The position numbers were made by a program, and so were the translations under genes. The notes beneath the pieces are model-generated. The model did not search any database, was not told the origin of the DNA, and worked only from the letters and a program-made list of their open reading frames with translations. A stretch of 64,000 nt of DNA from an uncultured Pelagibacteraceae bacterium. GTDB lineage: Bacteria; Pseudomonadota; Alphaproteobacteria; Pelagibacterales; Pelagibacteraceae. This document shows, one piece after another, positions 22,718 through 33,907 of this stretch. The number at the start of each line of letters is the position of its first letter. Position 1 is the stretch's first letter. Location: contig CACDII010000001.1 of the NCBI GenBank assembly GCA_902552985.1, positions 1 through 64,000 on the forward strand, written 5' to 3'.

Positions 22718-23268
22718 CACCAAGATTAAAAGAAACTTTTTTTAAAAAAATTCAACCTTCGTTAAAAGAAAAATTTGGTTTTAAAAATATAAACATGAGT
22801 CCTCAAATTAAAAAGGTTGTTTTAAATATGGGATTAGGAATTGATGGTAATGATTCAAAGATAATTAAATCTTGTGAAGAAGATTTATCAAAAATTACTG
22901 GTCAAAAACCTGTAATAACTAAATTTAAAAAATCTATATCAAATTTTAAAACTAGAAAAAATACTAACGCTGGCCTTAAAGTCACTTTGAGGAAAGATAA
23001 AATGTATGAGTTTATTGATAGATTAATTAATATTGCGTTACCTAGAATTAAAGACTTTAGAGGTTTATCGCCAAATGCTTTTGATAAATTTGGAAATTAT
23101 ACTTTTGGTGTTAAAGAGCACATAATTTTTCCTGAAGTGAACTTTGATAAAGTTGACAAAATACGTGGTTTGGATATTACCATAGTTATATCTTCTCATA
23201 ATAAAGATCATAGTCTTGAGTTATTAAATCAATTAAATTTTCCATTTATAAAGAAAGGGGATAATTAA
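22714..23268 (+). CDS. rplE: 50S ribosomal protein L5
   Basis: [64 protein letters not shown]. Confidence 0.98.
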   Translation: MTPRLKETFFKKIQPSLKEKFGFKNINMSPQIKKVVLNMGLGIDGNDSKIIKSCEEDLSKITGQKPVITKFKKSISNFKTRKNTNAGLKVTLRKDKMYEFIDRLINIALPRIKDFRGLSPNAFDKFGNYTFGVKEHIIFPEVNFDKVDKIRGLDITIVISSHNKDHSLELLNQLNFPFIKKGDN

Positions 23269-23270
23269 CA

Positions 23271-23576
23271 ATGGCTAAACTAAGCTCTATAAATAAAAAT
23301 AATCGTAGAATTAAACTTGCAAATAAATTTTATAAAAAAAGAAAAGCTTTAAAAAAAATTATAATGAATAAAAAATTACCCTTAGAGGAAAGATTTAGCG
23401 CCCAACAAAAATTATCAAAGTTGCCTAGAAATTCTTCATTAACTAGAGTAATGAACAGATGTCAAATTACAGGACGTCCTCATGGTGTTTATAGAAAATT
23501 GAAAATATCAAGAATAGCTTTAAGAAAACTTGGATTAGAAGGAAAAATTCCAGGTATGGTAAAATCAAGTTGGTAG
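23271..23576 (+). CDS. rpsN: 30S ribosomal protein S14
   Basis: [49 protein letters not shown]. Confidence 0.97.
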   Translation: MAKLSSINKNNRRIKLANKFYKKRKALKKIIMNKKLPLEERFSAQQKLSKLPRNSSLTRVMNRCQITGRPHGVYRKLKISRIALRKLGLEGKIPGMVKSSW

Positions 23577-23586
23577 AAAGGATTAT

Positions 23587-23982
23587 ATGAGTTTAAGTGA
23601 CCCGATAGGAGATATGATAGCAAGAATTAAAAATGCGCAGTTGCGTAACCATAAAAAGGTTGAATTACCGTCTTCAAACTTCAAAGTTAAAATCTTAGAC
23701 ATCTTGAAAAGCGAAGGTTTCATAATTGATTACAAAATTAATAAAGAGACGAAAAAACCTTTAGTGATGATAGATCTAAAGTATCATTCAGGAAACCCTG
23801 TAATTAGCACTATTGAGAGAATATCTAAACCTGGAAGAAGAATATTTTCAAGTGCTGAAAGCTTACCAAAAATTAATAATGGTTTAGGAATTGCGATTAT
23901 ATCAACGCCAAAAGGAGTGATGACAGATATAGATGCAAGAAAACAAAAAATAGGCGGAGAAATTATTTGTAAGGTATTTTAA
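23587..23982 (+). CDS. rpsH: 30S ribosomal protein S8
   Basis: DPIGDMIARIKNAQLRNHKKVELPSSNFKVKILDILKSEGFI. Confidence 0.98.
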   Translation: MSLSDPIGDMIARIKNAQLRNHKKVELPSSNFKVKILDILKSEGFIIDYKINKETKKPLVMIDLKYHSGNPVISTIERISKPGRRIFSSAESLPKINNGLGIAIISTPKGVMTDIDARKQKIGGEIICKVF

Positions 23983-24521
23983 TGTCTAAAATTGGAAAAA
24001 TAAATATATCTATACCCGAAAAAGTTAAAGTAGTTCTAAATGGAAATATTTTAAGCATAGACGGTCCATTGGGTAAAAAATCATTAAATATAGATTTAGA
24101 TATTTTTGATCTGAATATAAAGGATGGAAAAGAGATTTCTATTAAGCCAAAAAAAATAGATCAAAACTCAAAAAGATTATGGGGAATGAATAGGAGTTTA
24201 GTAAATAATGCAATCATTGGTTCAGTTAAAGGATATGAAAAAATTCTTGAGCTTGTAGGTGTAGGCTATAGAGCTGCGTTAAAAGGAAAGCAATTAAACC
24301 TTCAACTTGGTTTTAGCCATGATATAAATTTTGATATTCCTGAAGGAATTAAAGTTACTGTTGAAAAACAAACTACTATTAAAATTAGTGGACACGATAA
24401 ACAATTAGTTGGAATGGTTGTGTCAAAAATTAAATCATTTAGACCACCTGAACCATATAAAGGGAAAGGAATCAAGGAAAAAGGTCAATATATATTAAGA
24501 AAAGAAGGTAAGAAAAAATAA
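23982..24521 (+). CDS. rplF: 50S ribosomal protein L6
   Basis: [56 protein letters not shown]. Confidence 0.98.
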   Translation: MSKIGKINISIPEKVKVVLNGNILSIDGPLGKKSLNIDLDIFDLNIKDGKEISIKPKKIDQNSKRLWGMNRSLVNNAIIGSVKGYEKILELVGVGYRAALKGKQLNLQLGFSHDINFDIPEGIKVTVEKQTTIKISGHDKQLVGMVVSKIKSFRPPEPYKGKGIKEKGQYILRKEGKKK

Positions 24522-24877
24522 TGAAATTAACAACTGCAGAAAGAAAAAAATTTAGAGTGAGAAATAAGGTAAAGAAAGTATCTAGACCAGGAAGATTCAG
24601 ACTATGTATTTCTCGATCAACAAAAAATATATCAGCACAAATAATTGACGACATGAAAGAAGTTACGCTTTTATCAGCCTCGTCCATTGAAAAAGATATT
24701 AAAGCAATCAATAAAACAAAAAAAAGTGAAATTTCAAGAGTAGTAGCCGAAAAACTAGCTAAAAGAGCGCAAGAAAAAAAAATAACTAAAATATTTTTTG
24801 ATAGAGGCGGTTATAAATATCATGGAAGAATAAAAATATTTGCTGAAACATTAAGAAAAAATGGAATGGAATTTTAA
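24521..24877 (+). CDS. rplR: 50S ribosomal protein L18
   Basis: [49 protein letters not shown]. Confidence 0.97.
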   Translation: MKLTTAERKKFRVRNKVKKVSRPGRFRLCISRSTKNISAQIIDDMKEVTLLSASSIEKDIKAINKTKKSEISRVVAEKLAKRAQEKKITKIFFDRGGYKYHGRIKIFAETLRKNGMEF

Positions 24878-25390
24878 ATGGAATATAAAGAAAATAAGAA
24901 AGACGATATTTTAGAAAAATTAGTTCATATTAATAGGATTACAAAGGTTGTAAAAGGTGGACGTAGATTTGGTTTTTCAGCTTTAGTTGTAGTTGGAAAC
25001 CAAAACGGAAAAATTGGTATAGCCCATGCAAAAGCTAAACAAGTACCTGATGCAATCAAAAAAGCTAACGAAATGGCAAGAAGAAAATTGCAACAAATTC
25101 CTTTACGTGAAGGAAGAACAATTCATCATGATGTCTATGGAAAAGATGGTGCTGGTAAAATTAAATTAAGAGCAGCACCAAAAGGAACAGGAATAATAGC
25201 AGGAGGACCTGTTAGAGCCGTATGTGAAGTTTTAGGAGTAAAAGATATTGTTGCAAAATCAATTGGTACCGCTAATCCTCATAATGTAATAAGAGCAACT
25301 ATGAAAGCTTTATCAAAACAAAACTCACCTAAACATATTTCAAATATAAGAAATAAAAAAATTTCTGAAATAATTGAGAAGAGAGGCTAA
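24878..25390 (+). CDS. rpsE: 30S ribosomal protein S5
   Basis: [47 protein letters not shown]. Confidence 0.98.
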   Translation: MEYKENKKDDILEKLVHINRITKVVKGGRRFGFSALVVVGNQNGKIGIAHAKAKQVPDAIKKANEMARRKLQQIPLREGRTIHHDVYGKDGAGKIKLRAAPKGTGIIAGGPVRAVCEVLGVKDIVAKSIGTANPHNVIRATMKALSKQNSPKHISNIRNKKISEIIEKRG

Positions 25391-25854
25391 TGACATCACT
25401 AAACAATATAACAAAAGTTATAACAAAAAAAATTCGGATTGGTAGAGGTATAGGATCGGGAAAAGGCAAAACTTCTGGTAGAGGAGTAAAAGGTCAAAAA
25501 TCTAGATCTGGTGTTGCAATAAAAAGTTTTGAAGGTGGCCAAATGCCTCTGTATAGAAGATTACCTAAAAGAGGATTTAAAACTATAAACAGAAGTAAAA
25601 TAGCTAAAGTTAATTTAGATAAAATTCAGCACTATATAGAAAAAAAAACTATCAGTTCAAAGGATATTATAAATCATAAATTATTAAAAAAACTTAAAAT
25701 TATTAATAAAAATACACAATTTCTTAAAATACTTGGTAACGGAGATATAAAAGATAAAATTAAAATTGAGGCTCATTTAATTTCTAAATCTGCAAAGGAA
25801 AAATTAGAAAAAAATGGTGGAACTATTGAAATTAAGAAAAATATTGAAAAATAA
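25390..25854 (+). CDS. rplO: 50S ribosomal protein L15
   Basis: [48 protein letters not shown]. Confidence 0.97.
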   Translation: MTSLNNITKVITKKIRIGRGIGSGKGKTSGRGVKGQKSRSGVAIKSFEGGQMPLYRRLPKRGFKTINRSKIAKVNLDKIQHYIEKKTISSKDIINHKLLKKLKIINKNTQFLKILGNGDIKDKIKIEAHLISKSAKEKLEKNGGTIEIKKNIEK

Positions 25855-27138
25855 ATGAGTTCACCATCTTCTTCAACTACTGATCTTAAAAATCGAATAT
25901 TTTTTACAATTTTCATTCTAGCAATTTACAGGTTAGGAACATTTGTACCTCTACCTGGAATAGATCCACAGCAATTACAAGTTTTGATGGAAGGAAATCA
26001 AAAAGGTTTACTTGGAATGTTTAATGTTTTTGCTGGTGGTGCTGTTAGCCGTATGGCAATTTTTGCTTTAGGTATTATGCCATATATTTCGTCATCTATT
26101 ATTGTACAATTACTCACTGGTGTTTCTGATTATTTTAAAAATCTTAAAAGTCAAGGTGAAGCAGGTAGAAAAAAAATATCTCAAATAACCAGATATGGAA
26201 CTGTATTACTTGCGACTATACAAGGTTATGGCTTAGCTGTAGGATTAGAGTCCTCAGAAAATTTAGTAATAAATCCCGGAATGTTTTTTAAAATATCAAC
26301 AGTTACTACTATAGTAGCTGGAACAATTTTTTTAATGTGGTTAGGTGAGCAAATTACTCAAAGAGGAATTGGAAATGGAATTTCTTTAATTATATTTTCA
26401 GGTATTGTTGCTGAAATACCAAGAGCATTGGTCACTACTTTTGAACTTGGTAGAACTGGTGCAATATCCACGTTAATGATAATTGCAATTTTTGTCTTAT
26501 TAGTACTAACAATAATGTTTATAGTTTTTATGGAAAGAGCATTAAGAAAAATTCTTATAAATTATCCAAAAAGACAAATGGGTAACAAAATGTACGGCGG
26601 TGAGTCCTCTCATTTGCCTTTAAAAATAAATCAAGCTGGAGTTATTCCAGCAATTTTTGCTTCTGCACTATTACTTTTACCCGTAACTTTTTCTAATTTT
26701 AATCTTTCGGATAATGAATTATTTCTAAACTTTTCATCATTTTTTTCACAAGGACAACCTTTATACATGTTGCTTTACGCGTCAGGAATAATATTTTTTA
26801 CTTTTTTTTATACATCAATAGTTTTTAACCCAAATGAAACTGCAGAAAATTTAAGAAAATATGGTGGATTTATTCCAGGCATAAGACCGGGCGAAAGTAC
26901 AGCATTATATATAGACAATATATTAACAAAACTTACAACTATAGGTGCTATCTATCTAACTTTAGTTTGTTTAATGCCTGAATTTTTAATTGCAAATTAT
27001 CCAATTCCTTTTTATCTTGGAGGAGCTTCAGTATTGATTGTTGTTGTAGTTGCTATAGATACAGTTACGCAAGTACAAACAAGATTAATGAGCTCTCAAT
27101 ACGAGCAACTAATTAAAAAAACTAAATTTGGAAGATAA
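25855..27138 (+). CDS. secY: Preprotein translocase subunit SecY
   Basis: 427 aa polytopic; GNGISLIIFSGIVAEIP, VNRGIRPGES-type GIRPGESTALYIDNILT. Confidence 0.98.
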   Translation: MSSPSSSTTDLKNRIFFTIFILAIYRLGTFVPLPGIDPQQLQVLMEGNQKGLLGMFNVFAGGAVSRMAIFALGIMPYISSSIIVQLLTGVSDYFKNLKSQGEAGRKKISQITRYGTVLLATIQGYGLAVGLESSENLVINPGMFFKISTVTTIVAGTIFLMWLGEQITQRGIGNGISLIIFSGIVAEIPRALVTTFELGRTGAISTLMIIAIFVLLVLTIMFIVFMERALRKILINYPKRQMGNKMYGGESSHLPLKINQAGVIPAIFASALLLLPVTFSNFNLSDNELFLNFSSFFSQGQPLYMLLYASGIIFFTFFYTSIVFNPNETAENLRKYGGFIPGIRPGESTALYIDNILTKLTTIGAIYLTLVCLMPEFLIANYPIPFYLGGASVLIVVVVAIDTVTQVQTRLMSSQYEQLIKKTKFGR

Positions 27139-27140
27139 AA

Positions 27141-27704
27141 GTGAATATAATTTTATTTGGTCCTCCTGGAGCAGGTAAAGGAACTCAGGCTAAAAATTTA
27201 GAAACAAAACTAAATAATTTTCAAGTATCAACTGGTGATATGTTAAGAGATGAAATAAAAAATAACACGGAAATTGGTAAAAAAATTATAAACTCTATGA
27301 GCGAAGGAAAGTTTGTAGATGACCAAATTGTTAACAAGCTTATAAAAAACATAATATTTGACCCCAAAAAAAAAGACAAATTGATTTTTGATGGATATCC
27401 TAGAACAATAGAACAAGCAAAAAATTTAGATATGTTGTTAGCAGACTCTAGTCAAAAAATAGATTTTGTTTTTTTTCTAAATGTAAAAAAAGACACATTA
27501 ATAAAAAGAATCGAAAAAAGAAAAATTTTAGAAAAAAGATCTGATGATGATTTAAATACGATACTTAAGAGGTACGATACTTATATGGAAACAACCAAAC
27601 CTGTCTTAGATTATTATTCAAATAAATCGAACTTTAAAGAAATTGATGGAGGCTTGAAAATAGAAGAAATTACAAGTAAAATCACTGATATTTTAAAGGT
27701 TTAA
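27141..27704 (+). CDS. adk: Adenylate kinase (GTG start)
   Basis: MNIILFGPPGAGKGTQAKNLE; DGYPRTIEQAKNLD. Confidence 0.97.
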   Translation: MNIILFGPPGAGKGTQAKNLETKLNNFQVSTGDMLRDEIKNNTEIGKKIINSMSEGKFVDDQIVNKLIKNIIFDPKKKDKLIFDGYPRTIEQAKNLDMLLADSSQKIDFVFFLNVKKDTLIKRIEKRKILEKRSDDDLNTILKRYDTYMETTKPVLDYYSNKSNFKEIDGGLKIEEITSKITDILKV

Positions 27705-27707
27705 AAG

Positions 27708-27735
27708 TTGACTTTGGAAGATCTTCTTATATAAA
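27708..27735 (+). promoter_or_regulatory. Putative promoter for rpsM-rpsK-rpoA-rplQ
   Basis: TTGACT (27708-27713), 16-bp spacer, TATAAA (27730-27735) in a 54-bp gap before rpsM. Confidence 0.6.
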
Positions 27736-27758
27736 AGGCTAGATTTATTCTCAAAAAT

Positions 27759-28142
27759 ATGGCTCGTATAGCAGGTGTAAACATTCCTCAAAATAAGCTT
27801 GTCCAAATTGGACTTACTTATATTTATGGTATAGGCGACAAATTTTCTAAAAAAATTTGTACAGCTCTAGAAATACCAAAGTCAAAGAGGGTTAATGAAT
27901 TAACTGATGATCAAATTTTAAAAATTAGAGAATATATCGATCAAAACTTTAAAGTTGAAGGTGATTTAAGAAGAGAATATTCACTTAATATAAAAAGATT
28001 AATTGATCTAGCTTCTTATAGAGGTTCGAGACACAGAAAAAAACTCCCTGTTAGAGGTCAAAGAACAAGATGTAATGCTAGAACAAGAAAAGGTAAAGCA
28101 ATTGCCATTGCTGGAAAAAAACTAACTCCACTTAAAAAATAA
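27759..28142 (+). CDS. rpsM: 30S ribosomal protein S13
   Basis: [59 protein letters not shown]. Confidence 0.98.
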   Translation: MARIAGVNIPQNKLVQIGLTYIYGIGDKFSKKICTALEIPKSKRVNELTDDQILKIREYIDQNFKVEGDLRREYSLNIKRLIDLASYRGSRHRKKLPVRGQRTRCNARTRKGKAIAIAGKKLTPLKK

Positions 28143-28143
28143 A

Positions 28144-28584
28144 ATGGAAAAAAAAGAAAAAAAAGTTCAAGCTGAAGAAAAGAATGTAAAAGTTGTAAAA
28201 AAAAGCTCTTATTCAAAAAAGAAAAAAACAAAAAAAACTATTTTAAATGGTATTGCTTATGTTCAATCAACATTTAACAATACTATAATTTCAATAGCAG
28301 ATACTAATGGTAATGTTGTTTCCTGGGCATCTGCAGGACAAAAAGGTTTTAAAGGTTCAAGAAAATCAACGCCGTATGCAGCTCAAATAGCTGCTGATGC
28401 AGCTGCGTCTAAGGCACTTGAATATGGAATGAAAGTTTTATCTGTTGAAATTAAAGGCCCTGGATCTGGTAGAGAAACTGCTTTACGTGCATTACAAGCA
28501 AGGGGTTTTAAAATAATTTCAATAAAAGATACAACGCCAATGCCGCACAACGGATCAAGACCACCAAAAAAAAGGAGAGTATAA
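28144..28584 (+). CDS. rpsK: 30S ribosomal protein S11 with Lys-rich N-terminal extension
   Basis: [46 protein letters not shown]. Confidence 0.98.
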   Translation: MEKKEKKVQAEEKNVKVVKKSSYSKKKKTKKTILNGIAYVQSTFNNTIISIADTNGNVVSWASAGQKGFKGSRKSTPYAAQIAADAAASKALEYGMKVLSVEIKGPGSGRETALRALQARGFKIISIKDTTPMPHNGSRPPKKRRV

Positions 28585-29612
28585 TGGAAAATTTAGATGT
28601 TAATGTAAAAAATTGGAAGTCATTAATTAAACCAGGCAAACTGGATGTCAAATTAAATGAAGATAAATCTTACGCAAAGATTGTAGCTGAACCTCTTGAA
28701 AAAGGTTATGGTTTAACTTTAGGAAATTCATTAAGAAGAATTTTATTATCATCAATAAGAGGTGCTGCTGTAACAGCAATACAAATCGACGGTGTTTTAC
28801 ATGAATTTACATCGATAAAAGGAATAAGAGAAGATGTTACAGATATAGTTTTAAACGTTAAGTCATTAGCATTAAAAAGTTCATCAGAAACTTCAAAAAA
28901 ATTAATTTTAGATGCTAAGGGTCCAGGTGAGATCAAAGCTTCAAACATAACACCTGTCGCAGATATTGAAATATTAAATCCTGATTTAGTAATTTGTAAT
29001 CTAGATGAAAAAACACATTTTCATATGGAAATGACTGTAGGAACTGGAAAAGGTTATGTACCAGCAATCATGAATAAGCCTGAAGAACCACCTCTAGGAT
29101 TAATACCCATTGATTCATTATTCAGCCCAGTTAAAAAAGTGTCTTATACAGTTGATACAGCTAGGGAAGGTAAGGCTTTAGACTATGATAAGCTTACAAT
29201 GGAAGTTGTCACTAACGGTTCAATTTCAGCTGAAGATGCAATTGCTTATTCAGCAAGAATATTTCAAGATCAACTTAAAATGTTTATTAATTTTGATGAG
29301 CCACAAGAGATTGCTGTTCGAGAAAAACCAGCTGAACCTGAGTTTAATAAAAATCTTTTAAGAAAAGTAGACGAATTAGAATTATCTGTAAGATCAATGA
29401 ATTGTCTCAAAAATGATAATATAATTTATATTGGAGATCTTGTACAAAAATCAGAGGGTGAAATGTTAAGAACCCCTAACTTTGGAAGAAAATCACTTAA
29501 CGAAATTAAAGAAGTTCTTACTGGAATGTCTTTGTATTTAGGAATGGAAATACCTAATTGGCCACCAGATAATATTGCTGAAATGTCAAAAAAACTTGAG
29601 GAATCAATCTAA
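28584..29612 (+). CDS. rpoA: DNA-directed RNA polymerase subunit alpha
   Basis: [40 protein letters not shown]; alpha-[24 protein letters not shown]. Confidence 0.99.
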   Translation: MENLDVNVKNWKSLIKPGKLDVKLNEDKSYAKIVAEPLEKGYGLTLGNSLRRILLSSIRGAAVTAIQIDGVLHEFTSIKGIREDVTDIVLNVKSLALKSSSETSKKLILDAKGPGEIKASNITPVADIEILNPDLVICNLDEKTHFHMEMTVGTGKGYVPAIMNKPEEPPLGLIPIDSLFSPVKKVSYTVDTAREGKALDYDKLTMEVVTNGSISAEDAIAYSARIFQDQLKMFINFDEPQEIAVREKPAEPEFNKNLLRKVDELELSVRSMNCLKNDNIIYIGDLVQKSEGEMLRTPNFGRKSLNEIKEVLTGMSLYLGMEIPNWPPDNIAEMSKKLEESI

Positions 29613-30073
29613 TGAGACACGGCATGTATAATAAAAAGCTTAACAGAACATCTGAGCACAGAAAGGCTTTGTTAAAAAATATGCTAAACTCATTAATAAA
29701 ATATGAGCAAATAACTACAACATTGCCAAAGGCTAAATTTTTAAAACCCCAAGCTGACAAAATTATAACTCTTGGTAAAAAAAAATCTCTACATAATACA
29801 AAATTGTTAATGTCTAAATTGCAAAATATAAATTCAACAAACAAGGTTAAAAAAACATTGTCAAAAAGATATGAACAAAGAAAAGGTGGTTACACAAGAA
29901 TTGTAAAAGCTGGTTTTAGATATGGTGATAGTGCCCCAATGGCTGTTATTGAATTTGTAGATAGAGATATAGAAGCAAAAAAAATAGATAGAAAAAAAAA
30001 GGAAATATCAAAAGACACACCAAAAGAACAGCCAAAAATAAAAGAAAAAAAAGAAACTAAAGAAAAAAAGTAG
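29612..30073 (+). CDS. rplQ: 50S ribosomal protein L17 with Lys/Glu-rich C-terminal tail
   Basis: [42 protein letters not shown]. Confidence 0.98.
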   Translation: MRHGMYNKKLNRTSEHRKALLKNMLNSLIKYEQITTTLPKAKFLKPQADKIITLGKKKSLHNTKLLMSKLQNINSTNKVKKTLSKRYEQRKGGYTRIVKAGFRYGDSAPMAVIEFVDRDIEAKKIDRKKKEISKDTPKEQPKIKEKKETKEKK

Positions 30074-30105
30074 TAATTTCTTAACATTTATTAACATATT
30101 AAAAA

Positions 30106-31020
30106 ATGAAAAAGTCTTACACAGTAGACTCTAAAAGTAATAATATGAGAATTGATCGATGGATTAGAAATAATATTATTAAAGTTCCGCAGAGTTTAAT
30201 TGAAAAATCTTTAAGAAATGGAAAAATTAAATTAAATAAAAAAAAAGTTAAAAGTTCAACAAAAATCAAAACAAATGATTTGATAGATTTATACAATCTT
30301 AATTATGAAAAAAAAATTGATAACATAAGTAATAAATTTACTCCTAGTAAAAGTATTATAAAAGAAAATGAAAAACTAATAATTGATAATAATGACAACT
30401 TTGTTGTTATAAATAAAATAGCTGGTATTTCAGTTCAAGGAGGTACTAAATCTAAAAGAAATCTAATAGATATATTTGCTAGTAGTGAAATTTTTAAAAA
30501 TACGAAACCATTTTCTGTACATAGACTTGATAAAGAAACATCTGGGGTCTTTATAATTGCAAAAAATAGAGAGACAGCTCAATTATTTACAAGTTTATTC
30601 AGATTAAGAAAAATTCACAAAACATATATTGGTATCTGCCACGGGGAAGTTGAAAAAAATTCAGGTGAATGGACGGAAAATTTAGCAAGATATGAAAATG
30701 GTAAAAAAATTATTGAAAAAGCTAAAACAATTTACAAAGTTATAGATAAAAATATCAATTCTAGTTTAGTCGAAATGAAACCTATTACTGGAAGAAAACA
30801 TCAACTTAGAAAACAGTTATCGGCAATAGGTAATCCAATTTATGGAGATAAAAAGTATGGATCATTTTTAAGCTACAAATCAAAAAATATTAATCTGATG
30901 TTACATTCTTATCAAATTAAATTTATGATTAACAATCAAAAGTATACCTATACTGCTTCACTTCCTGATTACTTTAATAAAATTTTAAAAATTAAAAGGT
31001 TAAGGTTTTCAAATTTTTAA
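30106..31020 (+). CDS. Pseudouridine synthase, RluA family (RluC-like with S4 domain)
   Basis: S4-like N-terminus [31 protein letters not shown]; catalytic [32 protein letters not shown]. Confidence 0.88.
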   Translation: MKKSYTVDSKSNNMRIDRWIRNNIIKVPQSLIEKSLRNGKIKLNKKKVKSSTKIKTNDLIDLYNLNYEKKIDNISNKFTPSKSIIKENEKLIIDNNDNFVVINKIAGISVQGGTKSKRNLIDIFASSEIFKNTKPFSVHRLDKETSGVFIIAKNRETAQLFTSLFRLRKIHKTYIGICHGEVEKNSGEWTENLARYENGKKIIEKAKTIYKVIDKNINSSLVEMKPITGRKHQLRKQLSAIGNPIYGDKKYGSFLSYKSKNINLMLHSYQIKFMINNQKYTYTASLPDYFNKILKIKRLRFSNF

Positions 31021-31621
31021 TTAAATGTTTTATAATTACTTTATCTATATTTTTGTAATTTTGTTTTTTAATATTTATTAAATTGCTAACTTCTTTATTT
31101 TTGATACCACAAGGTATAATTTTTTTATATTTACTTAGTGAATTATTAATATTAAGTGAAAAACCATGATAAGTAATCCATTTTTTAATTCTTATACCTA
31201 TTGCACCAATTTTTTTACTCTTGTTATTTTGTTTGACCCAGATCCCAATATTTTTTGGATCACTAAAAGATTTTATTTTATACTCAGATAAAGATTCAAT
31301 AATTGATTGTTCAATTATATTTAAAAATTTCCTGATATCCTTCTTTCTTTTATTTAAATTAATTACTAAATAGCAAACTAACTGACCAGGACCATGCCAA
31401 GTAATTTTGCCACCTCTATTAGTTTTGATTATTTTAATCGATTTATCTAATATTTCGCTTTTATTATAACTTGTCCCAGCTGTATAAGTTGAGGGATGCT
31501 TTAATAACCAAATTAATTCATCAGAGTTGTCATTGCTAATTTTTAGTAGTCTTTTTTCAAGAAAATTGATTGCATATGTGTATTTTATAGGCTTTTTAGA
31601 TCTTTTGATTTCAATTTTCAT
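30992..31621 (-). CDS. lipB: Lipoyl(octanoyl) transferase
   Basis: [61 protein letters not shown]. Confidence 0.93.
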   Translation of the reverse strand: MKIEIKRSKKPIKYTYAINFLEKRLLKISNDNSDELIWLLKHPSTYTAGTSYNKSEILDKSIKIIKTNRGGKITWHGPGQLVCYLVINLNKRKKDIRKFLNIIEQSIIESLSEYKIKSFSDPKNIGIWVKQNNKSKKIGAIGIRIKKWITYHGFSLNINNSLSKYKKIIPCGIKNKEVSNLINIKKQNYKNIDKVIIKHLIKNLKTLTF

Positions 31622-31682
31622 TTAAAGAATTGTATTTTGCTTATTATGTATTAATAGTGCCTTAATAATTTATAGGTAACTT

Positions 31683-33059
31683 ATGTCTTTACTTAAAAAA
31701 ATAAAAGATAAAAAAGTAAATTTTGAATTTAATAAAGAATATATAAAAGTTTTAGTCTCAAAAATCATTAGTAATGATGCTCAATTTATTACTAATTCTT
31801 TTAAAGAAATTCACCCAGCAGATGCTGCGGATATAATAGAACATTTAAGTGAGGATAATAGAGAAAAATTAATTAAACTTAATAATTTTCAAATCGATCC
31901 CCAGGTATTTATTGAATTAAATGAATCAGTTCAATCTGAAATAATTAAATATCTATCTTCAGACGCCATTGTTTCTATCTTAAAAAATTTAGAGTCAGAC
32001 GATGCTATTAAAATTTTAGAAAATGTAGATGAACAAAACAAAAATACAATACTAAGTTCTTTACCACCTAAAGATAGATTTGTTTTACTAGAAAGTTTAA
32101 GTTATCCAGAAGATTCAGCAGCACGTATAATGCAAAGAGAATTTACAGCTATTCCAAATAATTGGTCTGTGGGTCAAACCATAGACTACTTGAGAGAAAA
32201 CAGAGATTTACCAGAAGAATTTTTAGAAATTTTTATTGTAGATAACGAGTTTAAACCAGTTGGAACTGTATCGTCATCTAAAGTTTTAAGAACACAGAGA
32301 GAAAAAAAAATGGAGTCTATTATGTCAAAATCACAATTACTTATACCTGTGGATATGGACAAGGAGGAAGTAGGTAACTTATTTGAAAATTATAATTTAA
32401 ATTCAGCATGTGTTATTGATAAAAATAATAAGCTAGTAGGCATGATTACTAGTGACGATGTTTTAACGGTTTTAAAAGAAGAAGCTGAAGAGGATGTATT
32501 AAGACTTGCCGGAGTAGGTAATGAAGAAATTACAGACGGAATTTTTAAAAAAACTAAAAGAAGATTTAATTGGTTGCTTTTAAATTTGTTTACAGCGGTT
32601 ATAGCATCCATAGTCATTGGTTTTTTTCAAGAAGATATTGAAAAAGTTGTAGCTTTAGCAGTTTTAATGCCAATTGTTGCTTCTATGGGTGGTAATGCAG
32701 GAATGCAAACATTAGCTGTTACAATTAGAACAATAGCAACAAATGAATTAACTAAAAACAATTTTAATGAAAATATACTAAAAGAATTTTCAATTGGAGT
32801 TTTAAATGGGATTATATTTGCAGCGATAAGTGCTATCGTTGTTCAAATATGGTTTAATGATCCGATATTATCTTTAATAATATCAATTTCAATGGTGCTA
32901 AACATGATAGTTGCTGGTTTATTCGGTATCTTAGTTCCTGTTAGTTTAAAAAAAATGAAAATTGATCCTGCTATTGCATCAAGTGTTTTTGTTACTACAA
33001 TAACTGATGTAATTGGATTTTTATCTTTTTTAGGTATTGGAGCTTATTTTTTTCTATAA
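31683..33059 (+). CDS. mgtE: Magnesium transporter MgtE
   Basis: MgtE_N repeats, CBS domains, membrane domain MPIVASMGGNAGMQTLAVTIR. Confidence 0.95.
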   Translation: MSLLKKIKDKKVNFEFNKEYIKVLVSKIISNDAQFITNSFKEIHPADAADIIEHLSEDNREKLIKLNNFQIDPQVFIELNESVQSEIIKYLSSDAIVSILKNLESDDAIKILENVDEQNKNTILSSLPPKDRFVLLESLSYPEDSAARIMQREFTAIPNNWSVGQTIDYLRENRDLPEEFLEIFIVDNEFKPVGTVSSSKVLRTQREKKMESIMSKSQLLIPVDMDKEEVGNLFENYNLNSACVIDKNNKLVGMITSDDVLTVLKEEAEEDVLRLAGVGNEEITDGIFKKTKRRFNWLLLNLFTAVIASIVIGFFQEDIEKVVALAVLMPIVASMGGNAGMQTLAVTIRTIATNELTKNNFNENILKEFSIGVLNGIIFAAISAIVVQIWFNDPILSLIISISMVLNMIVAGLFGILVPVSLKKMKIDPAIASSVFVTTITDVIGFLSFLGIGAYFFL

Positions 33060-33063
33060 CTAA

Positions 33064-33876
33064 TTAAAAATTATCTATTATTCTTACATTTTTATTATAA
33101 TACGCTACAAAGATTTTGAAATTTTTATTTGTAATTTTTTTTGATAAATTTTTTTCATTTCTTACTTCTAAGTATTCAATTTTGATATTTTTTAACTTAT
33201 TTAATTGAAAAATAATATTTTTAGTATTTTTTCTAAGCATAATATTTTTTATAATTTTTTTTTTAAACTTTATAATTTTTTTAGCTAATATTGATGATTT
33301 TTTGATATCTTCACTATTAAGAAAAGAATTTCTAGATGATAAAGCTACCATGTTTTTATCACGAATAGTTGAGCATGGAACGACTTTAGTTTTAAATTTT
33401 TTTCCTATATATTTTCGTACTAAATAAAGTTGCTGATAATCTTTCTTACCAAAAAAAATATATTTTGGCTTAAGTCTTATCAAAAATTGATTTATTACAG
33501 CTAAAACACCTTCAAAATGGCCAGGTCGATAAATTGCACACATAATTTTATCGGTTTTACTTATTTTGATTTTCATTTTATTTTTATTTTTGTATATATC
33601 TTCTGATTTAGGAATTAATAAATAATCAACTTTAAGTTTACGCAATAAATTTATATCTTTTTTTAAATTACGAGGATAATTTTTATAGTCATTTTTGTTG
33701 TTAAATTGAGACGGATTAACAAAAATACTCACAAGTGTTTTTTGGCATTTTTTTCTTGATGATTTAATAAGAGAAATGTGACCTTTATGTAATGATCCCA
33801 TAGTAGGTACAAACCCGACTTTTGCCTTAAAATTAACTTCTTTATTTAATTTATTTATACTTTTAAAAATTATCAT
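33064..33876 (-). CDS. panC: Pantoate--beta-alanine ligase
   Basis: VGFVPTMGSLHKGHISLIKSSRKKC, SIFVNPSQFNNKNDYKNYPR, FFGKKDYQQLYLVRK. Confidence 0.95.
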   Translation of the reverse strand: MIIFKSINKLNKEVNFKAKVGFVPTMGSLHKGHISLIKSSRKKCQKTLVSIFVNPSQFNNKNDYKNYPRNLKKDINLLRKLKVDYLLIPKSEDIYKNKNKMKIKISKTDKIMCAIYRPGHFEGVLAVINQFLIRLKPKYIFFGKKDYQQLYLVRKYIGKKFKTKVVPCSTIRDKNMVALSSRNSFLNSEDIKKSSILAKKIIKFKKKIIKNIMLRKNTKNIIFQLNKLKNIKIEYLEVRNEKNLSKKITNKNFKIFVAYYNKNVRIIDNF

Positions 33877-33907
33877 TTATGGTACTTCATTTAATTAATA
33901 CATTCTG

